The notes: generated by a model not told the origin, from the letters alone. Positions 16,571 through 26,105 are shown, numbered from the stretch's first letter. The stretch: 64,000 nt of DNA from Nostoc sp. MS1 (GCF_019976755.1 NZ_AP023441.1:3903501-3967500), one strand, 5' to 3'. Program-made: numbers and translations.

Positions 16571-19045
16571 TCACTCCTTAGCAGACTTCGACTTGGGATA
16601 AGCAATCCGTTTATGATGAAACTGCTGCCAAACTTCTACAAATATTTCGGCAATTTCTGTCATTTCTTCCCGCGTTAATCCTGAGTCAATTAACTGATTA
16701 TCTTGCCATCTAGCGCGGAGAATATTGTTAAGCATGGTTAAAGCTTTGTCAGTATCTGCATCCTTAAGCGATCGCAATGCGGCTTCACAAGCATCGGCTA
16801 ACATAACGATTCCTGTCTCCCGCGATTGGGGAATTGGCCCAGCGTAACGAAAATCGGCTTCATCCACAATAATGTCAGGATCTGCCTGCGCCATTTGTTC
16901 AGCTTGATGATAGAAATAGGCAATCAACATTGTCCCTTGATGTTCGGGGATAAAGGCTTGTATCGCTGTTGGTAAAAGGTGTTTCCGCGCCATTACCAAG
17001 CCTTCACTAACATGTTTTTTAATAATTTCCGCACTCTTCCAAGGGTCTTTAATTTCTGTTTCGTGTTTATTTGGCTCCCCCATTTGATTTTCAATAAAGC
17101 CCAAGGGGTCGTGCATTTTGCCAATATCGTGATAAAGTGTACCAGCCCTGACTAACTCCACATTACAGCCGAGCTTTTTAGCAGCCGCTTCCGCCAGGGT
17201 AGCTACAAATAAAGTATGTTGAAATGTCCCTGGCGTTTCCGTCGCTAACCGTTTTAATAAAGGTCTGTTGGGATTAGCTAATTCTGCTAACCGAATTGGG
17301 GTAACTAAATCAAATAGCTTTTCTAAATAAGGACTCAAGCCCAAAGCCACAATACTCCAAGCCAGTCCAGATAAAGTAAATAGTCCGGCTTCTTGGAGAA
17401 TAAAATACCAGGATGAACCAAAAGCCGCACCAATCAAGACTTTCATCAACAGATAAACACCACCCTGTGTCCCGGCGATCGCTACACCCAACAGTGCTAA
17501 TTCCTCGCGCGATCGCAGCCTGTAAGCGATGTAACTACCTAATATTCCGCCAGCCGCACCAGCTACTAACCCAATAATGCTAATTTCCAGGCTCATGGGT
17601 AGTATAAGCACGAGTAAGCCCATGACTGTTACACTCAACCTACGCCCGTAAAAGCTACCCAACAGCAAACCAACAGCACCCCAGGTAGTATAGGATATAC
17701 CAGTTACCAGTACTCCAGGGACACTCAAGGTTAGCAATAAAATTAATAGGCGATCGCGTTGACGTAAAGGAGACTTACTTCGTGTCTCCACCAAAACGAA
17801 GATACAAACTCCCCCCGTTACTAAACCAGCCAATTTCAGCAAAGCCGGCCAGTTATTTTCTCGGCTAATCAGTTGATAATGCTCTAATACCTGAAAGTCC
17901 CACTCAGTAATTTTCTTGCCTTTATTGACAATGACTGCACCTTGTTTGATCTCAACCATGACAGGTTCAACTATAGATGCAGCGTGTTGAGCTTGTTTTT
18001 TAGTTTGTTCCTCATCTTTCTTGAGATTGGGTTGCAGTACAGTCAACAATATTTTAGTCGCCAAAGATGCAGAATTTTTGGGGATAAAAGCCTGTACTTG
18101 CAAGTTAATAGCTTTTTTTAATACATCATCTGGTAAACCGACAGGAATACCTTGGGCTAAAATCCGCTCCGCAATTTGGCGCACGCCCTTTTGAGTTTTT
18201 AACCATTCATCATCTGATAATTCCAACAGAACCGTGTCATGATAAACTGTCTGTGTAGCAATAGTATCTATGTGTAAAAGCTGGACACTAGCTTGAGCGT
18301 AGGCTTCTCTTGCTTGAGTAATTCGATTAATCAGTGAAGATAAATTTTGCTCGGCAGTTTTAACACGATAAGTAGACAGTTCTGCCAACGCCTGCATAAA
18401 CTCAAGTTTTGTAGCGACTTCAGTATCTATCTTTGTAGAACCACCTTGGGCTTGACTTACCTGACCAAGGGAAATGTTAGGTGAGGGAACGCCTGAAGAA
18501 GAAGTTTGTGTGTCACTATTGGCGAACTTCTGTTTTTTCTGATTATCGCTGGGCTTGTTCCAGAACGACCCCAATTTCTTTTGATTAATACTATCCAAAG
18601 CAACCAACATCATCTGCCATTCTGACTCAGGACAAGACCGCAGATAATCCTGGCTTGATAGAGATAGGATTGAAGTATCATAAAAAGGAAAAGAACCTGC
18701 GGTAATGCGAATTTCGTTACCTTCAATCAGAGTTTTTTGTAAATTTTGGTCAATCTGTGCTGTAGTTTTCGCATCAATCATTAATACTGGTGCAGAACTT
18801 TTACTAACAGCTTTACGTCTATTTTCTGTTTCTTCTTTATCTTCAATACTATCAGTGTAAGGAGCTTTAATCGTTTGTGGTGCAATCGTGCCTATCTTAA
18901 GTTTAGGTTGATTGTATAACTTATGACCAAGTACTCCAGTAAAGGATACAATAGCGATCGCCAAAACAACTGAGGAACGCTGTTCATGCACCCAGCCTAG
19001 CCTTACTGCACTAATCCAACTTTTATTTTTGAGCGATTTTGCCAT
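16571..19045 (-). CDS. 7TM-HD membrane phosphohydrolase, PgpH/YqfF type
   Basis: 824 aa. Order: cytoplasmic start and one membrane segment (about 25-45), a large extracytoplasmic 7TMR-HDED domain (about 50-385), seven predicted membrane segments (about 390-590), and a C-terminal HD domain. The HD ligands are all visible: H in GTFQHTLF, the HD pair in LYHDIGKM (near residue 640), H in KKHVSEG, H in PEHQGT and D in MLADACEA. In Listeria PgpH this class hydrolyses cyclic di-AMP; cyanobacteria make c-di-AMP, so that is the best guess here. Odd: a Ser/Gln/Asn-rich insertion around residues 165-205 in the outer domain. It stands in a leftward run with the gene upstream. Confidence 0.88.
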   Translation of the reverse strand: MAKSLKNKSWISAVRLGWVHEQRSSVVLAIAIVSFTGVLGHKLYNQPKLKIGTIAPQTIKAPYTDSIEDKEETENRRKAVSKSSAPVLMIDAKTTAQIDQNLQKTLIEGNEIRITAGSFPFYDTSILSLSSQDYLRSCPESEWQMMLVALDSINQKKLGSFWNKPSDNQKKQKFANSDTQTSSSGVPSPNISLGQVSQAQGGSTKIDTEVATKLEFMQALAELSTYRVKTAEQNLSSLINRITQAREAYAQASVQLLHIDTIATQTVYHDTVLLELSDDEWLKTQKGVRQIAERILAQGIPVGLPDDVLKKAINLQVQAFIPKNSASLATKILLTVLQPNLKKDEEQTKKQAQHAASIVEPVMVEIKQGAVIVNKGKKITEWDFQVLEHYQLISRENNWPALLKLAGLVTGGVCIFVLVETRSKSPLRQRDRLLILLLTLSVPGVLVTGISYTTWGAVGLLLGSFYGRRLSVTVMGLLVLILPMSLEISIIGLVAGAAGGILGSYIAYRLRSREELALLGVAIAGTQGGVYLLMKVLIGAAFGSSWYFILQEAGLFTLSGLAWSIVALGLSPYLEKLFDLVTPIRLAELANPNRPLLKRLATETPGTFQHTLFVATLAEAAAKKLGCNVELVRAGTLYHDIGKMHDPLGFIENQMGEPNKHETEIKDPWKSAEIIKKHVSEGLVMARKHLLPTAIQAFIPEHQGTMLIAYFYHQAEQMAQADPDIIVDEADFRYAGPIPQSRETGIVMLADACEAALRSLKDADTDKALTMLNNILRARWQDNQLIDSGLTREEMTEIAEIFVEVWQQFHHKRIAYPKSKSAKE

Positions 19046-19187
19046 TTTGCTAGCTATCTCAGTCTAAAAAGCTGATACAACGAGCTTTTTTCTAAGTGTA
19101 CAAATTAGGGAGTAGGGAATGGTGAAGATGAGGAGTGGGGGGAGATTAGGGAGTTTTGTACATCGTTTCTCCCTCATCTCCACTAAC

Positions 19188-20123
19188 CTATTCTCCTCTA
19201 ATAACACGAGGTGCTGCATAAACGGAAATGGGAACTGATTTATTAGACATGAGAGATCCTGATTTTGAAAACTCATGGGGATGTGAGTCAAGATTATACA
19301 CTCCTGACCATACCGCCCCAAGGGCATCGGCTAATTCTAGCATTTGCTGGAGGTTCCTTTCTTCGTCCAATGCTGAGTCTGTTGATAAAAGTGACATCTG
19401 CCAATTAGCAGGAATACCCACAGTACTGTTGTAACTTCCAGATAAAGCACCAGTAATAGCTGTTATTGTTGATGAGTCGGCAGATTCTAACTTTAAGCTA
19501 CGCCATACTGACAAACGAAAGTCTTCTAAAGTGCTGAGAAAGCAGTAAAAAGCTACAGCTACAGCATAAGAAAGTTTTTCCTCTTTACTCAACTGGGCTT
19601 TTAATCTTTCTATGCCAGCACGCTCTTCTAAAAGCTGATCTACAATTAATAATTTCTGCGGAAGTAATGTCTCGGTTTCCCCAATGAAAGAGATGATTTG
19701 CGGTATAAGTGTTTGGGAACGCAGTTTTTCTGTTAGCGATTGAGCGATCGCATACCCTATCGTTAGTGTACTATCACGAATAACTGGGTCATCATTACCA
19801 ATTTTTAGCACCCGCAGCAAATTCTGACGCAGCTTAACCGGATTTTCGTGAAAAAACAACGCTACTGGAATTGTGGCAAAAATTATGTTTATTTGATTAC
19901 CTGAGTTTTCCGGCGAAGGGTTAAATTCTTTTTGGTAAAGCCCTAACCATTCATCTAAATCTAACTTCCCCAACTTGATTAAGCTCTCCGCACCAGGAAT
20001 AATACTTTTAATAAATTGAGAGCAACTTTCGCTGTATTTATTTCCGTCATTTATAACTAAACTTTCTCCTAATACTCCTCCCAGCAAAGTTCCCTTAAAT
20101 CTACTAACCAACGAGTAGCGCAT
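19188..20123 (-). CDS. ADP-ribosylglycohydrolase-like protein with incomplete metal site
   Basis: 311 aa. The start SRFKGTLLGGVLGESL and the late segment DSSTITAITGALSGSYNSTVGIP match the first and last conserved blocks of the ADP-ribosylglycohydrolase (DraG) fold. However, the metal-binding pieces look damaged: the usual GDAxG of block 1 is GESLV, and the usual GGDxDT of the last block is SADSST, with one Asp lost. The middle Asp-pair motif is not obvious. So the fold is likely but hydrolase activity is doubtful. All-helical, no signal peptide. Transcribed toward the PgpH-like gene with a repeat-containing gap of about 140 bp. Confidence 0.65.
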   Translation of the reverse strand: MRYSLVSRFKGTLLGGVLGESLVINDGNKYSESCSQFIKSIIPGAESLIKLGKLDLDEWLGLYQKEFNPSPENSGNQINIIFATIPVALFFHENPVKLRQNLLRVLKIGNDDPVIRDSTLTIGYAIAQSLTEKLRSQTLIPQIISFIGETETLLPQKLLIVDQLLEERAGIERLKAQLSKEEKLSYAVAVAFYCFLSTLEDFRLSVWRSLKLESADSSTITAITGALSGSYNSTVGIPANWQMSLLSTDSALDEERNLQQMLELADALGAVWSGVYNLDSHPHEFSKSGSLMSNKSVPISVYAAPRVIRGE

Positions 20124-20230
20124 AATTGTAATGAGTTAAAAGCAAGTTGTTCTACCTTTCTACTTTTAACTCTATTTAAGAGAAAGTGCTGAGTACTGAG
20201 TAATGAGTAAGAATTTTCTTCATCTCCTCC

Positions 20231-20258
20231 CTGTCAACTGTCAACTGTCAACTGTCAA
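20231..20258. repeat. CTGTCAA heptamer repeat, four units
   Basis: Four tandem CTGTCAA heptamers (STRR class) directly abut the left end of the MITE-like element at 20260. Confidence 0.75.
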
Positions 20259-20259
20259 A

Positions 20260-20376
20260 CAATTTTAGATTTTGGATTTACGATTTTGGATTTACGATTT
20301 TAGATTTGTTCCGCCCACCAGGGCCAGGGCTTGAACCAAAAATAATCCAAAATCCAAAATTTAAAATCTAAAATTA
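20260..20376. mobile_element. MITE-like element (AATTTTAGATTTT ends), copy A
   Basis: About 117 bp. The ends are inverted: CAATTTTAGATTTTGGATT on the left, and ATCTAAAATTAG preceded by AATCCAAAATTT on the right. Inside is GTTCCGCCCACCAGGGCCAG. The right three quarters matches, in opposite orientation, the left part of the element at 59856-60017, with about two differences over 76 bp. Both copies are embedded in heptamer repeats and carry no gene. Confidence 0.75.
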
Positions 20377-20407
20377 GTACGGTCAACTGTCAACTATTAA
20401 CTGCCTT

Positions 20408-20857
20408 CTAACTTCTCAAATTCTCTATCAAAGCCTGTAAACCCAGTAGATAGCTCTGCACACCAAAACCGCTTATCTGCCCTATCACCACCGGAGCAAT
20501 GTAGGAATGATGGCGGAAGTCTTCTCTACGGTAGATATTGCTGAGATGGACTTCTACTGTAGGTAAATTTACAGCAGCGATCGCATCTCGTAAAGCCACG
20601 CTGGTATGGGTATATGCTCCTGCGTTAATCAAAATTCCTTGATGTTTCCCCAGAGCCGCATGAATAGCATCTACTAACACTCCTTCATGGTTTGACTGGA
20701 GGGGAAACACTTGAGCCTGTAAATTTAGCGCTACTTCTGCTAATAATCTATTTATTTCAGCCAAAGTTGTAGAGCCATAAACGCCGGGTTCTCTTTTGCC
20801 CAGCATATTTAAGTTTGGCCCATGCAGCACCAAAATACTTAGAGGTTGCACTGTCAA
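20408..20857 (-). CDS. aroQ: Type II 3-dehydroquinate dehydratase
   Basis: Third step of the shikimate pathway: 3-dehydroquinate to 3-dehydroshikimate, cytoplasmic dodecamer. 149 aa, normal family length. Seen: LHGPNLNMLGKREPGVYGST with the catalytic loop Arg and Tyr, the substrate-binding INAGAYTHTSVALRDAI, and EVHLSNIYRREDFRHHS with the catalytic His. The upstream 45-aa gene ends 19 bp before the start, so the two are probably co-transcribed. Confidence 0.96.
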   Translation of the reverse strand: MTVQPLSILVLHGPNLNMLGKREPGVYGSTTLAEINRLLAEVALNLQAQVFPLQSNHEGVLVDAIHAALGKHQGILINAGAYTHTSVALRDAIAAVNLPTVEVHLSNIYRREDFRHHSYIAPVVIGQISGFGVQSYLLGLQALIENLRS

Positions 20858-20876
20858 AGTTTGTACCTTCAGGCTT

Positions 20877-21014
20877 CTAACGACGACGTGAGCGATCGTT
20901 TACAGGAATCGGAATCAGTTCCGGTTCCGGCTCTGCTTCTGGCCCTAGCAGAGACTCTATAAGTTTGCGGGCCAATTGTTTCAGCTTTTCCAGTACCTTT
21001 TCTATATAGTCCAT
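20877..21014 (-). CDS. 45-aa helical/proline-rich small protein upstream of aroQ
   Basis: Short reading frame with an AGGAG Shine-Dalgarno 9 bp before its ATG. The product has an amphipathic helix (MDYIEKVLEKLKQLARKLIE), a Pro/Glu stretch (GPEAEPEPELIPIPV) and a basic tail NDRSRRR. No other frame competes here and its stop lies 19 bp upstream of aroQ. I recall similar short proteins in other cyanobacteria, but no function. The good ribosome site and organised composition support a true gene. Confidence 0.65.
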   Translation of the reverse strand: MDYIEKVLEKLKQLARKLIESLLGPEAEPEPELIPIPVNDRSRRR

Positions 21015-21390
21015 TAAACTGACCGCTCCTGAGATACTAACTCAATTTTGACTAACAGCTACGCACCAACTTGCGTAATTTTGCACCTCTGGCCTACAAC
21101 TGGGCTGATAGATAATTTTTTATTGCAGCCCCAGGCAAATTTTAAAGTTTCAGTGTTGTTATCTCCCTTACTTTTTAGATTATCACATCCGCAGCTTATC
21201 GCACTGCTTCTTAAGGTGGTCATTAGTTCATAGTCATTAGTCCTTAGTCATTAGTCCTTAGTTAATATTTTTTTAACTATTGACAGTTGACCTTGTATCA
21301 AGCACCCAAAATTCAAGAAAAAACGTAAATTATGAAATCCTGACTCAGCCAGAATTTTTGAATTTTGAACTTTGAATTTTGAATTGACTG
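21015..21390. other. Spacer between topA and the small gene/aroQ unit
   Basis: 376 bp without a supported gene. Contains heptamer repeats of the TAGTCAT/TAGTCCT type (21224-21262) and AATTTTGAA-type repeats next to the topA stop codon. Confidence 0.55.
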
Positions 21391-24036
21391 TTAAGCTCCT
21401 TTTTTCTTTGTCGCAGTGCTAGACGATTTAGCTGTGGATTTGGATTTTGTGGCTGTGGTTTTACTGCTTTTGCGTGTAGTTTTAGAGGTTGACGCTTTGG
21501 CTGATAGTAACTCTAACGCGGTAGCTAGTGTCACATCTTCAACTGACGTACCTTCTGGGATACCTACATTTGTCTTACCGTGTTTGATGTAAGGGCCATA
21601 GGGGCCGTCGTAGATGTTGATTGGTGCATCGTCTTCTGGGTGTGTACCTAGTTCCCGTAGAGCAGCTTTTGATTTGCTACTAGTAGAACCACGAACTTTT
21701 TTCGGTTCAGATATCAACTCTAACGCTCGTTCTAGGGTAATTGTCAAGACATCATCACTTGCTTTCAGGGAGCGATAGTCTTTACCTTCTTTCCCTTGGT
21801 CGTGGACGACATATGGGCCGAAACGTCCTAAACTAGCTTGAATTTTCCCTCCAGTTGTTGGATGTGTTCCTAATGTCCGGGGTAGGGATAAAAGCCCAAT
21901 ACCCGTTTCTAAGCTGATATTTTCTGGGGTCACACCTTTGGGTAGAGAGGCTTGTTTGGGTTTGGGATTTTCGTCAGTTTTATCACCCAATTGGACGTAA
22001 GGCCCATAAGCGCCAATTTTCACGTAAATTGGTTCTCCCGTTTCGGGATGGCGACCGAGTTGGTCTGGCCCGACAGTTTTTTGGCGGAGGATGACTTCTA
22101 CCTGTTTAGGGTCGAGGTCGGCTGGTGTTAAGTCTTTGGGAATTGAGGCTGTGATAACACCCTCACCATTTTCTACCTCAATATAAGGCCCATATTTTCC
22201 GATACGAACTTTCGCATCTAGGTTTTCTAGTTCTACGGTTCTAGCTTTAGTCGCATCAATTTGGCTTTCCCGTTCTTTGACTAGGGTTTCTAACCCTTTA
22301 TCACCTAAATAAAAATCCCGGAGGTAAGGTAGCCACTCAGCTTCACCATCAGCAATATCATCCAGGGTTTGTTCCATTTTGGAGGTAAAGCTGGGGTCAA
22401 CGATATCAGGAAAGTGTTTCTCTAACAGGTCGGTGACAGCGAAGGCGGTAAAGGTGGGGATGAGGGCGTTATTTACCAGTTGGGTATAACCCTTATCGAT
22501 GATTGTACCGATAATGCTGGCGTAGGTACTAGGACGACCAATCCCTTCACTTTCTAGGGTTTTAACTAGAGTTGCTTCGGTGTACCTTGCTGGGGGTTGG
22601 GTTTCGTGACCTACCGCTTCAAGATTTTTACAATCTGGATGATCCCCAACTTTTAGGTTAGGTAGGATAATTTCCTGGTCTTCCAATGCTGCATCTGGGT
22701 CATCAGAACCTTCAACGTAGGCGCGTAAATACCCAGGAAAATCAATCCGCTTACCGGAAGCACGAAAACCTGCGTCTTCGACTTGCAACTGAACGGTGAT
22801 TTGGGTTTGGCGAGAGTCTGCCATTTGACAGGCGACGGTACGCTTCCAAATCAAATCATAGAGGGCAAATTCTCGACCGCTTAAGCCAGTTTCTTGGGGT
22901 GTGCGGAAGGTGCTACCAGCCGGACGGATGGCTTCGTGGGCTTCTTGTGCGCCTTTGGATTTGGTTGTGTATTGCCGGGGTTGGGGGCTGAGATATTGTT
23001 TACCGTATAACTGTTCTACACAACTTCGCGCAGCTGCGATCGCCTGTTCTGACAAATGCACCGAATCTGTACGCATATAGGTAATGTACCCTTGCTCGTA
23101 CAAGTTCTGAGCAATCCGCATTGTATCCCGTGCTGACAGGCGCAGTTTCCGGTTAGATTCCTGTTGTAATGTCGAAGTGGTGAACGGTGGCGCAGGTTTG
23201 CGTGTAACTGGGCGTTCGTCCACCTCTGAGACATTCCAAACTTTGCCTGTGAGGCGTTCTTGCAGGGCAGTTGCTTCAGTTTCACTTAGCAGCACGACAT
23301 TGCGCCCGGCGGCGATTTGTCCTGTTGATGGGTCAAAATCGCTACCAGTTGCCACTTTCGTACCTGCTAGGGTAATTAGCTGGGCGGTAAAGGGGCCTTT
23401 ATGTTGCTCCAGGTATGCCTTCAAGTCCCAGTATGTACCTTCACGGAAAGCGCGGCGTTGGCGTTCTTTAGTTACCAGCAGTCGCACCGCTACAGACTGT
23501 ACCCGTCCCGCAGACAAACCCCAGGCAATTTTCTTCCACAACAGGGGCGAAAGAGTATAGCCGACTAAACGATCCAAAATCCGCCGTGTTTCTTGAGCGC
23601 GTACTAGCTGCTCATCGATATTACGGCAATCTTTTAAAGCTTTTTTGATGGCTTCCTGAGTAATTTCATGAAACACCATCCGCTTAGTCGGCACTTTTGG
23701 CTTCAGTATTTGGTATAAATGCCAACTAATACTTTCGCCTTCCCGGTCTTCGTCAGTTGCCAGAATCAGTTCATCAGCCTCTTTCAGCGCTTCCTTGAGC
23801 TGGGTGACAACTTTCTTTTTGTCTTTAGGGACAACATACACTGGTTCAAAGTCAGCGTCCACATTTACCCCAAGCTGCGCCCATGCTTCCCCTTTAACAG
23901 TGGCGGGAATTTCACTAGCTGACTGGGGTAAATCACGCACATGACCCATCGACGCTTCTACTCGATAATCTTTGGGTAAGTAGTTGCGGATGGTACGAGC
24001 TTTGGTTGGAGATTCGACAATGACGAGGGTTGACAT
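21391..24036 (-). CDS. topA: DNA topoisomerase I
   Basis: Type IA topoisomerase that relaxes negative supercoils. 881 aa: TOPRIM domain at the start (STLVIVESPTKARTIRNYL, and LATDEDREGESISWHL near residues 90-105), then the strand-passage core with the active-site tyrosine in GYITYMRTDS (about Y317), and the GIGRPSTYA segment. Instead of zinc fingers, the C-terminus has several repeats of the kind RIGKYGPYIEVENGEG, YGPYVQLGDK, FGPYVVHDQG and YGPYIKHGKT, as usual in cyanobacteria, then a Lys/Ser/Thr-rich tail (about 45 residues) that likely binds DNA. Single gene. Confidence 0.97.
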   Translation of the reverse strand: MSTLVIVESPTKARTIRNYLPKDYRVEASMGHVRDLPQSASEIPATVKGEAWAQLGVNVDADFEPVYVVPKDKKKVVTQLKEALKEADELILATDEDREGESISWHLYQILKPKVPTKRMVFHEITQEAIKKALKDCRNIDEQLVRAQETRRILDRLVGYTLSPLLWKKIAWGLSAGRVQSVAVRLLVTKERQRRAFREGTYWDLKAYLEQHKGPFTAQLITLAGTKVATGSDFDPSTGQIAAGRNVVLLSETEATALQERLTGKVWNVSEVDERPVTRKPAPPFTTSTLQQESNRKLRLSARDTMRIAQNLYEQGYITYMRTDSVHLSEQAIAAARSCVEQLYGKQYLSPQPRQYTTKSKGAQEAHEAIRPAGSTFRTPQETGLSGREFALYDLIWKRTVACQMADSRQTQITVQLQVEDAGFRASGKRIDFPGYLRAYVEGSDDPDAALEDQEIILPNLKVGDHPDCKNLEAVGHETQPPARYTEATLVKTLESEGIGRPSTYASIIGTIIDKGYTQLVNNALIPTFTAFAVTDLLEKHFPDIVDPSFTSKMEQTLDDIADGEAEWLPYLRDFYLGDKGLETLVKERESQIDATKARTVELENLDAKVRIGKYGPYIEVENGEGVITASIPKDLTPADLDPKQVEVILRQKTVGPDQLGRHPETGEPIYVKIGAYGPYVQLGDKTDENPKPKQASLPKGVTPENISLETGIGLLSLPRTLGTHPTTGGKIQASLGRFGPYVVHDQGKEGKDYRSLKASDDVLTITLERALELISEPKKVRGSTSSKSKAALRELGTHPEDDAPINIYDGPYGPYIKHGKTNVGIPEGTSVEDVTLATALELLSAKASTSKTTRKSSKTTATKSKSTAKSSSTATKKKGA

Positions 24037-24506
24037 GGAATTTCAAAAAAAAGAGCAGCTATGAAGCTAAACAGTCAAATTGATGTAATTTCGGTGAATT
24101 GTCAAGATGAAACGTTACGATTGCTTGAGTTTGAGCCTCATCAAAAATTGTCCATCGGGTTGAAAATCTTTCAAACTTCGGGTGTAGTCCTTTCTAGAGC
24201 ATATGTTAGAAGAATGTAAATAGAATTTCCAGCTATTTCCATCTTTAACTTATCAACAGCGTAATTGGCGACTGTAGTTGGCAAAATACCCCGTGAGTTC
24301 ATCTTAAGGCAGGAGATGAGGGGGATGAGGAGCAGAGGAAATAATAACTTAACACTCCCTACTGTATTCTCTTCCCTATCTCCCCCCACTTCCTCATCTC
24401 CTCCATATCTTCCCCATCCCCACTCTCCAAAATCCTGTGCCAAAATTAAACCAAACTTGAAACAAAAAGCGAAGTGGGGTTTTTACTCATTCCCAGGAGC
24501 AAGATT
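24037..24506. other. Spacer upstream of topA and of the small gene at 24507
   Basis: 470 bp between divergent genes. It should hold both promoters. A purine-rich GATGAGGGGGATGAGG run (24314-24329) faces a C-rich run (24369-24420) that could pair with it. No gene supported. Confidence 0.55.
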
Positions 24507-24800
24507 ATGCAGGCGATTCGTCAAGGCGATGTTATTTTACTACCTGTGCAAGAAGTTACAGGAGAAATGATACCTCACTTAACCTTAGCGGAAGGTGAGG
24601 TGACAGGGCATAAGCACCGCATCACTGAGGGCGAGGCTCAATTATTTTATAAAGATGGCACACTTTACCTGCGTGTATTATCTGCGATCGCTTTGCTAAC
24701 CCATGAAGAACATCAAGCAATTCCCATCCCTCAAGGTCATTGGATGATAAAAATTCAACGCGAATATGAGCCTGAAGGTTGGCGTTATGTCGCTGATTAA
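24507..24800 (+). CDS. Small conserved protein, first gene of a two-gene module
   Basis: 97 aa from the ATG at 24507, preceded by an AGGAG site. All-beta appearance: MQAIRQGDVILLPVQEV, LAEGEVTGHKHRITEGEAQL, LTHEEHQAIPIPQGHWMIKI, EYEPEGWRYVAD. Four histidines in two HxxH-like groups (GHKHR, HEEHQ) could bind a metal, but that is a guess. I recall the same short protein beside the larger neighbour in other bacteria. The following gene starts 94 bp downstream on the same strand. Confidence 0.72.
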   Translation: MQAIRQGDVILLPVQEVTGEMIPHLTLAEGEVTGHKHRITEGEAQLFYKDGTLYLRVLSAIALLTHEEHQAIPIPQGHWMIKIQREYEPEGWRYVAD

Positions 24801-24894
24801 CAATCCCAGCCTCTCTTAAAACCTCCGCGTTCCTTTGCGTTTAAAAAATCCTTCTCCAAAAAATCTTTATATTAAGAACAAATTTAAGTAAAAG

Positions 24895-25914
24895 ATGATA
24901 AACCAGTTAACAACTGAGCAAGAGAGTTTAATTACTGTTTATCGAGAAAAGTGGCGCAATATTGCTCTTTCAACCCAACCAGTTAACCGGGATAAAGCTA
25001 TAAAAACAGCAGAATTAGCATATTATTTACTTGGTAAACTAGTACCTGAAATTGTCTTTTTAGAAAGCCCTAATCAGTTTAATAATAATTTTCTAAAAAT
25101 TGAGGTACACAATTTAATAGAAAAATCTTTAGTAAAACAAGTTCAAGTTCAAATAAATTTACCTCTTAAAGAGAAGATAAGCAGTCAAATCAATACCGAA
25201 CTATTCAAAAAGATAAGAGGAAAAATCTATTATCCTTTTGGAGGTATAAGTATGAGATTATTAATGTCTATTAGCGAGAATAATTTTTTATCTTGGAATG
25301 ATCTTCATTCCATAAAAAGATGGGTATATTATGCAACTTGTATTGATTATTGTATCTCTGTATTAGGTTGTAAATATCAGCATCATCTTTGGGAATTTTT
25401 GTTAGCACTCGCTCATGAATGTCCTTGGTTCTTTCCTTACAATCATGTTTGTATTATCTGCGATCGCCCCCTTCACATCCGCTTCGATAATCAAAATCAA
25501 CTCCACGCCGAAGGCGAACCAGCCATAGAGTTTGCGGACGGATACAGCATCTACTCCTATCACGGCGTTACCCTACCGGAAAAATACGGCAAAGTCCACC
25601 CGCAGCGATGGCGATCGCAATGGCTATTAACAGAAACAAACGCCGAACTACGCCGCGTGTTAATCCAAAGCATTGGTTACGCACGTATCTGCCAAGAATT
25701 ACAAGCAGTGGAACTAGATAACTGGGCTGAATATACCCTTTTACAGATTGACAACTCCATTGATGTTGAGCCAATCTTTTTATTAAAAATGACCTGCCCC
25801 AGTACAGGATTCGTCCACATTCTGCGGGTTCCACCTAAAACAAAATCAGCCCGTGAAGCCATCTGTTGGGTAAATTGGGGAGTCGATCCACAAGACTTCT
25901 CTATACAAACCTAA
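24895..25914 (+). CDS. DUF6745-like protein, second gene of the module
   Basis: 339 aa, no signal peptide or clear membrane helix. The C-terminal two thirds matches what I know as DUF6745: WEFLLALAHECPWFFPYNHV, CIICDRPLHIRFD, EPAIEFADGYSIYSYHGV, LPEKYGKVHPQRW, NAELRRVLIQSIGYARICQE, and FLLKMTCPSTGFVHILRVPP. The CIICDRP segment recalls half of a zinc site. The N-terminal part is helical and AT-rich (codons differ from the C-terminal part), as if less constrained. Biochemical function unknown. The ribosome site is weak, so it may be translated with the gene in front. Confidence 0.7.
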   Translation: MINQLTTEQESLITVYREKWRNIALSTQPVNRDKAIKTAELAYYLLGKLVPEIVFLESPNQFNNNFLKIEVHNLIEKSLVKQVQVQINLPLKEKISSQINTELFKKIRGKIYYPFGGISMRLLMSISENNFLSWNDLHSIKRWVYYATCIDYCISVLGCKYQHHLWEFLLALAHECPWFFPYNHVCIICDRPLHIRFDNQNQLHAEGEPAIEFADGYSIYSYHGVTLPEKYGKVHPQRWRSQWLLTETNAELRRVLIQSIGYARICQELQAVELDNWAEYTLLQIDNSIDVEPIFLLKMTCPSTGFVHILRVPPKTKSAREAICWVNWGVDPQDFSIQT

Positions 25915-26105
25915 TCGTTAATATAAAAATTTCGTATTTTACCATACATTTACACGAAAACATCGCCAAATGCTTTACTAATAATAAAGATGTGGTAATA
26001 TTTAATTTTAGAGAAGTTAACGGTGATACCTATCTTGTTTTTAGAAATAATTGCAAGTAGCTCTCCGAATAAACATCTCTGCATCAATGGATTCTGGAGA
26101 GTTTC

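Noticed and set aside
20305..20345. tRNA-like CAGGGCTTGAACC in the MITE-like element
   Set aside because: Resembles a T-arm but no acceptor or anticodon arm can be formed; it belongs to the repeat, which also occurs at 59880-59920.
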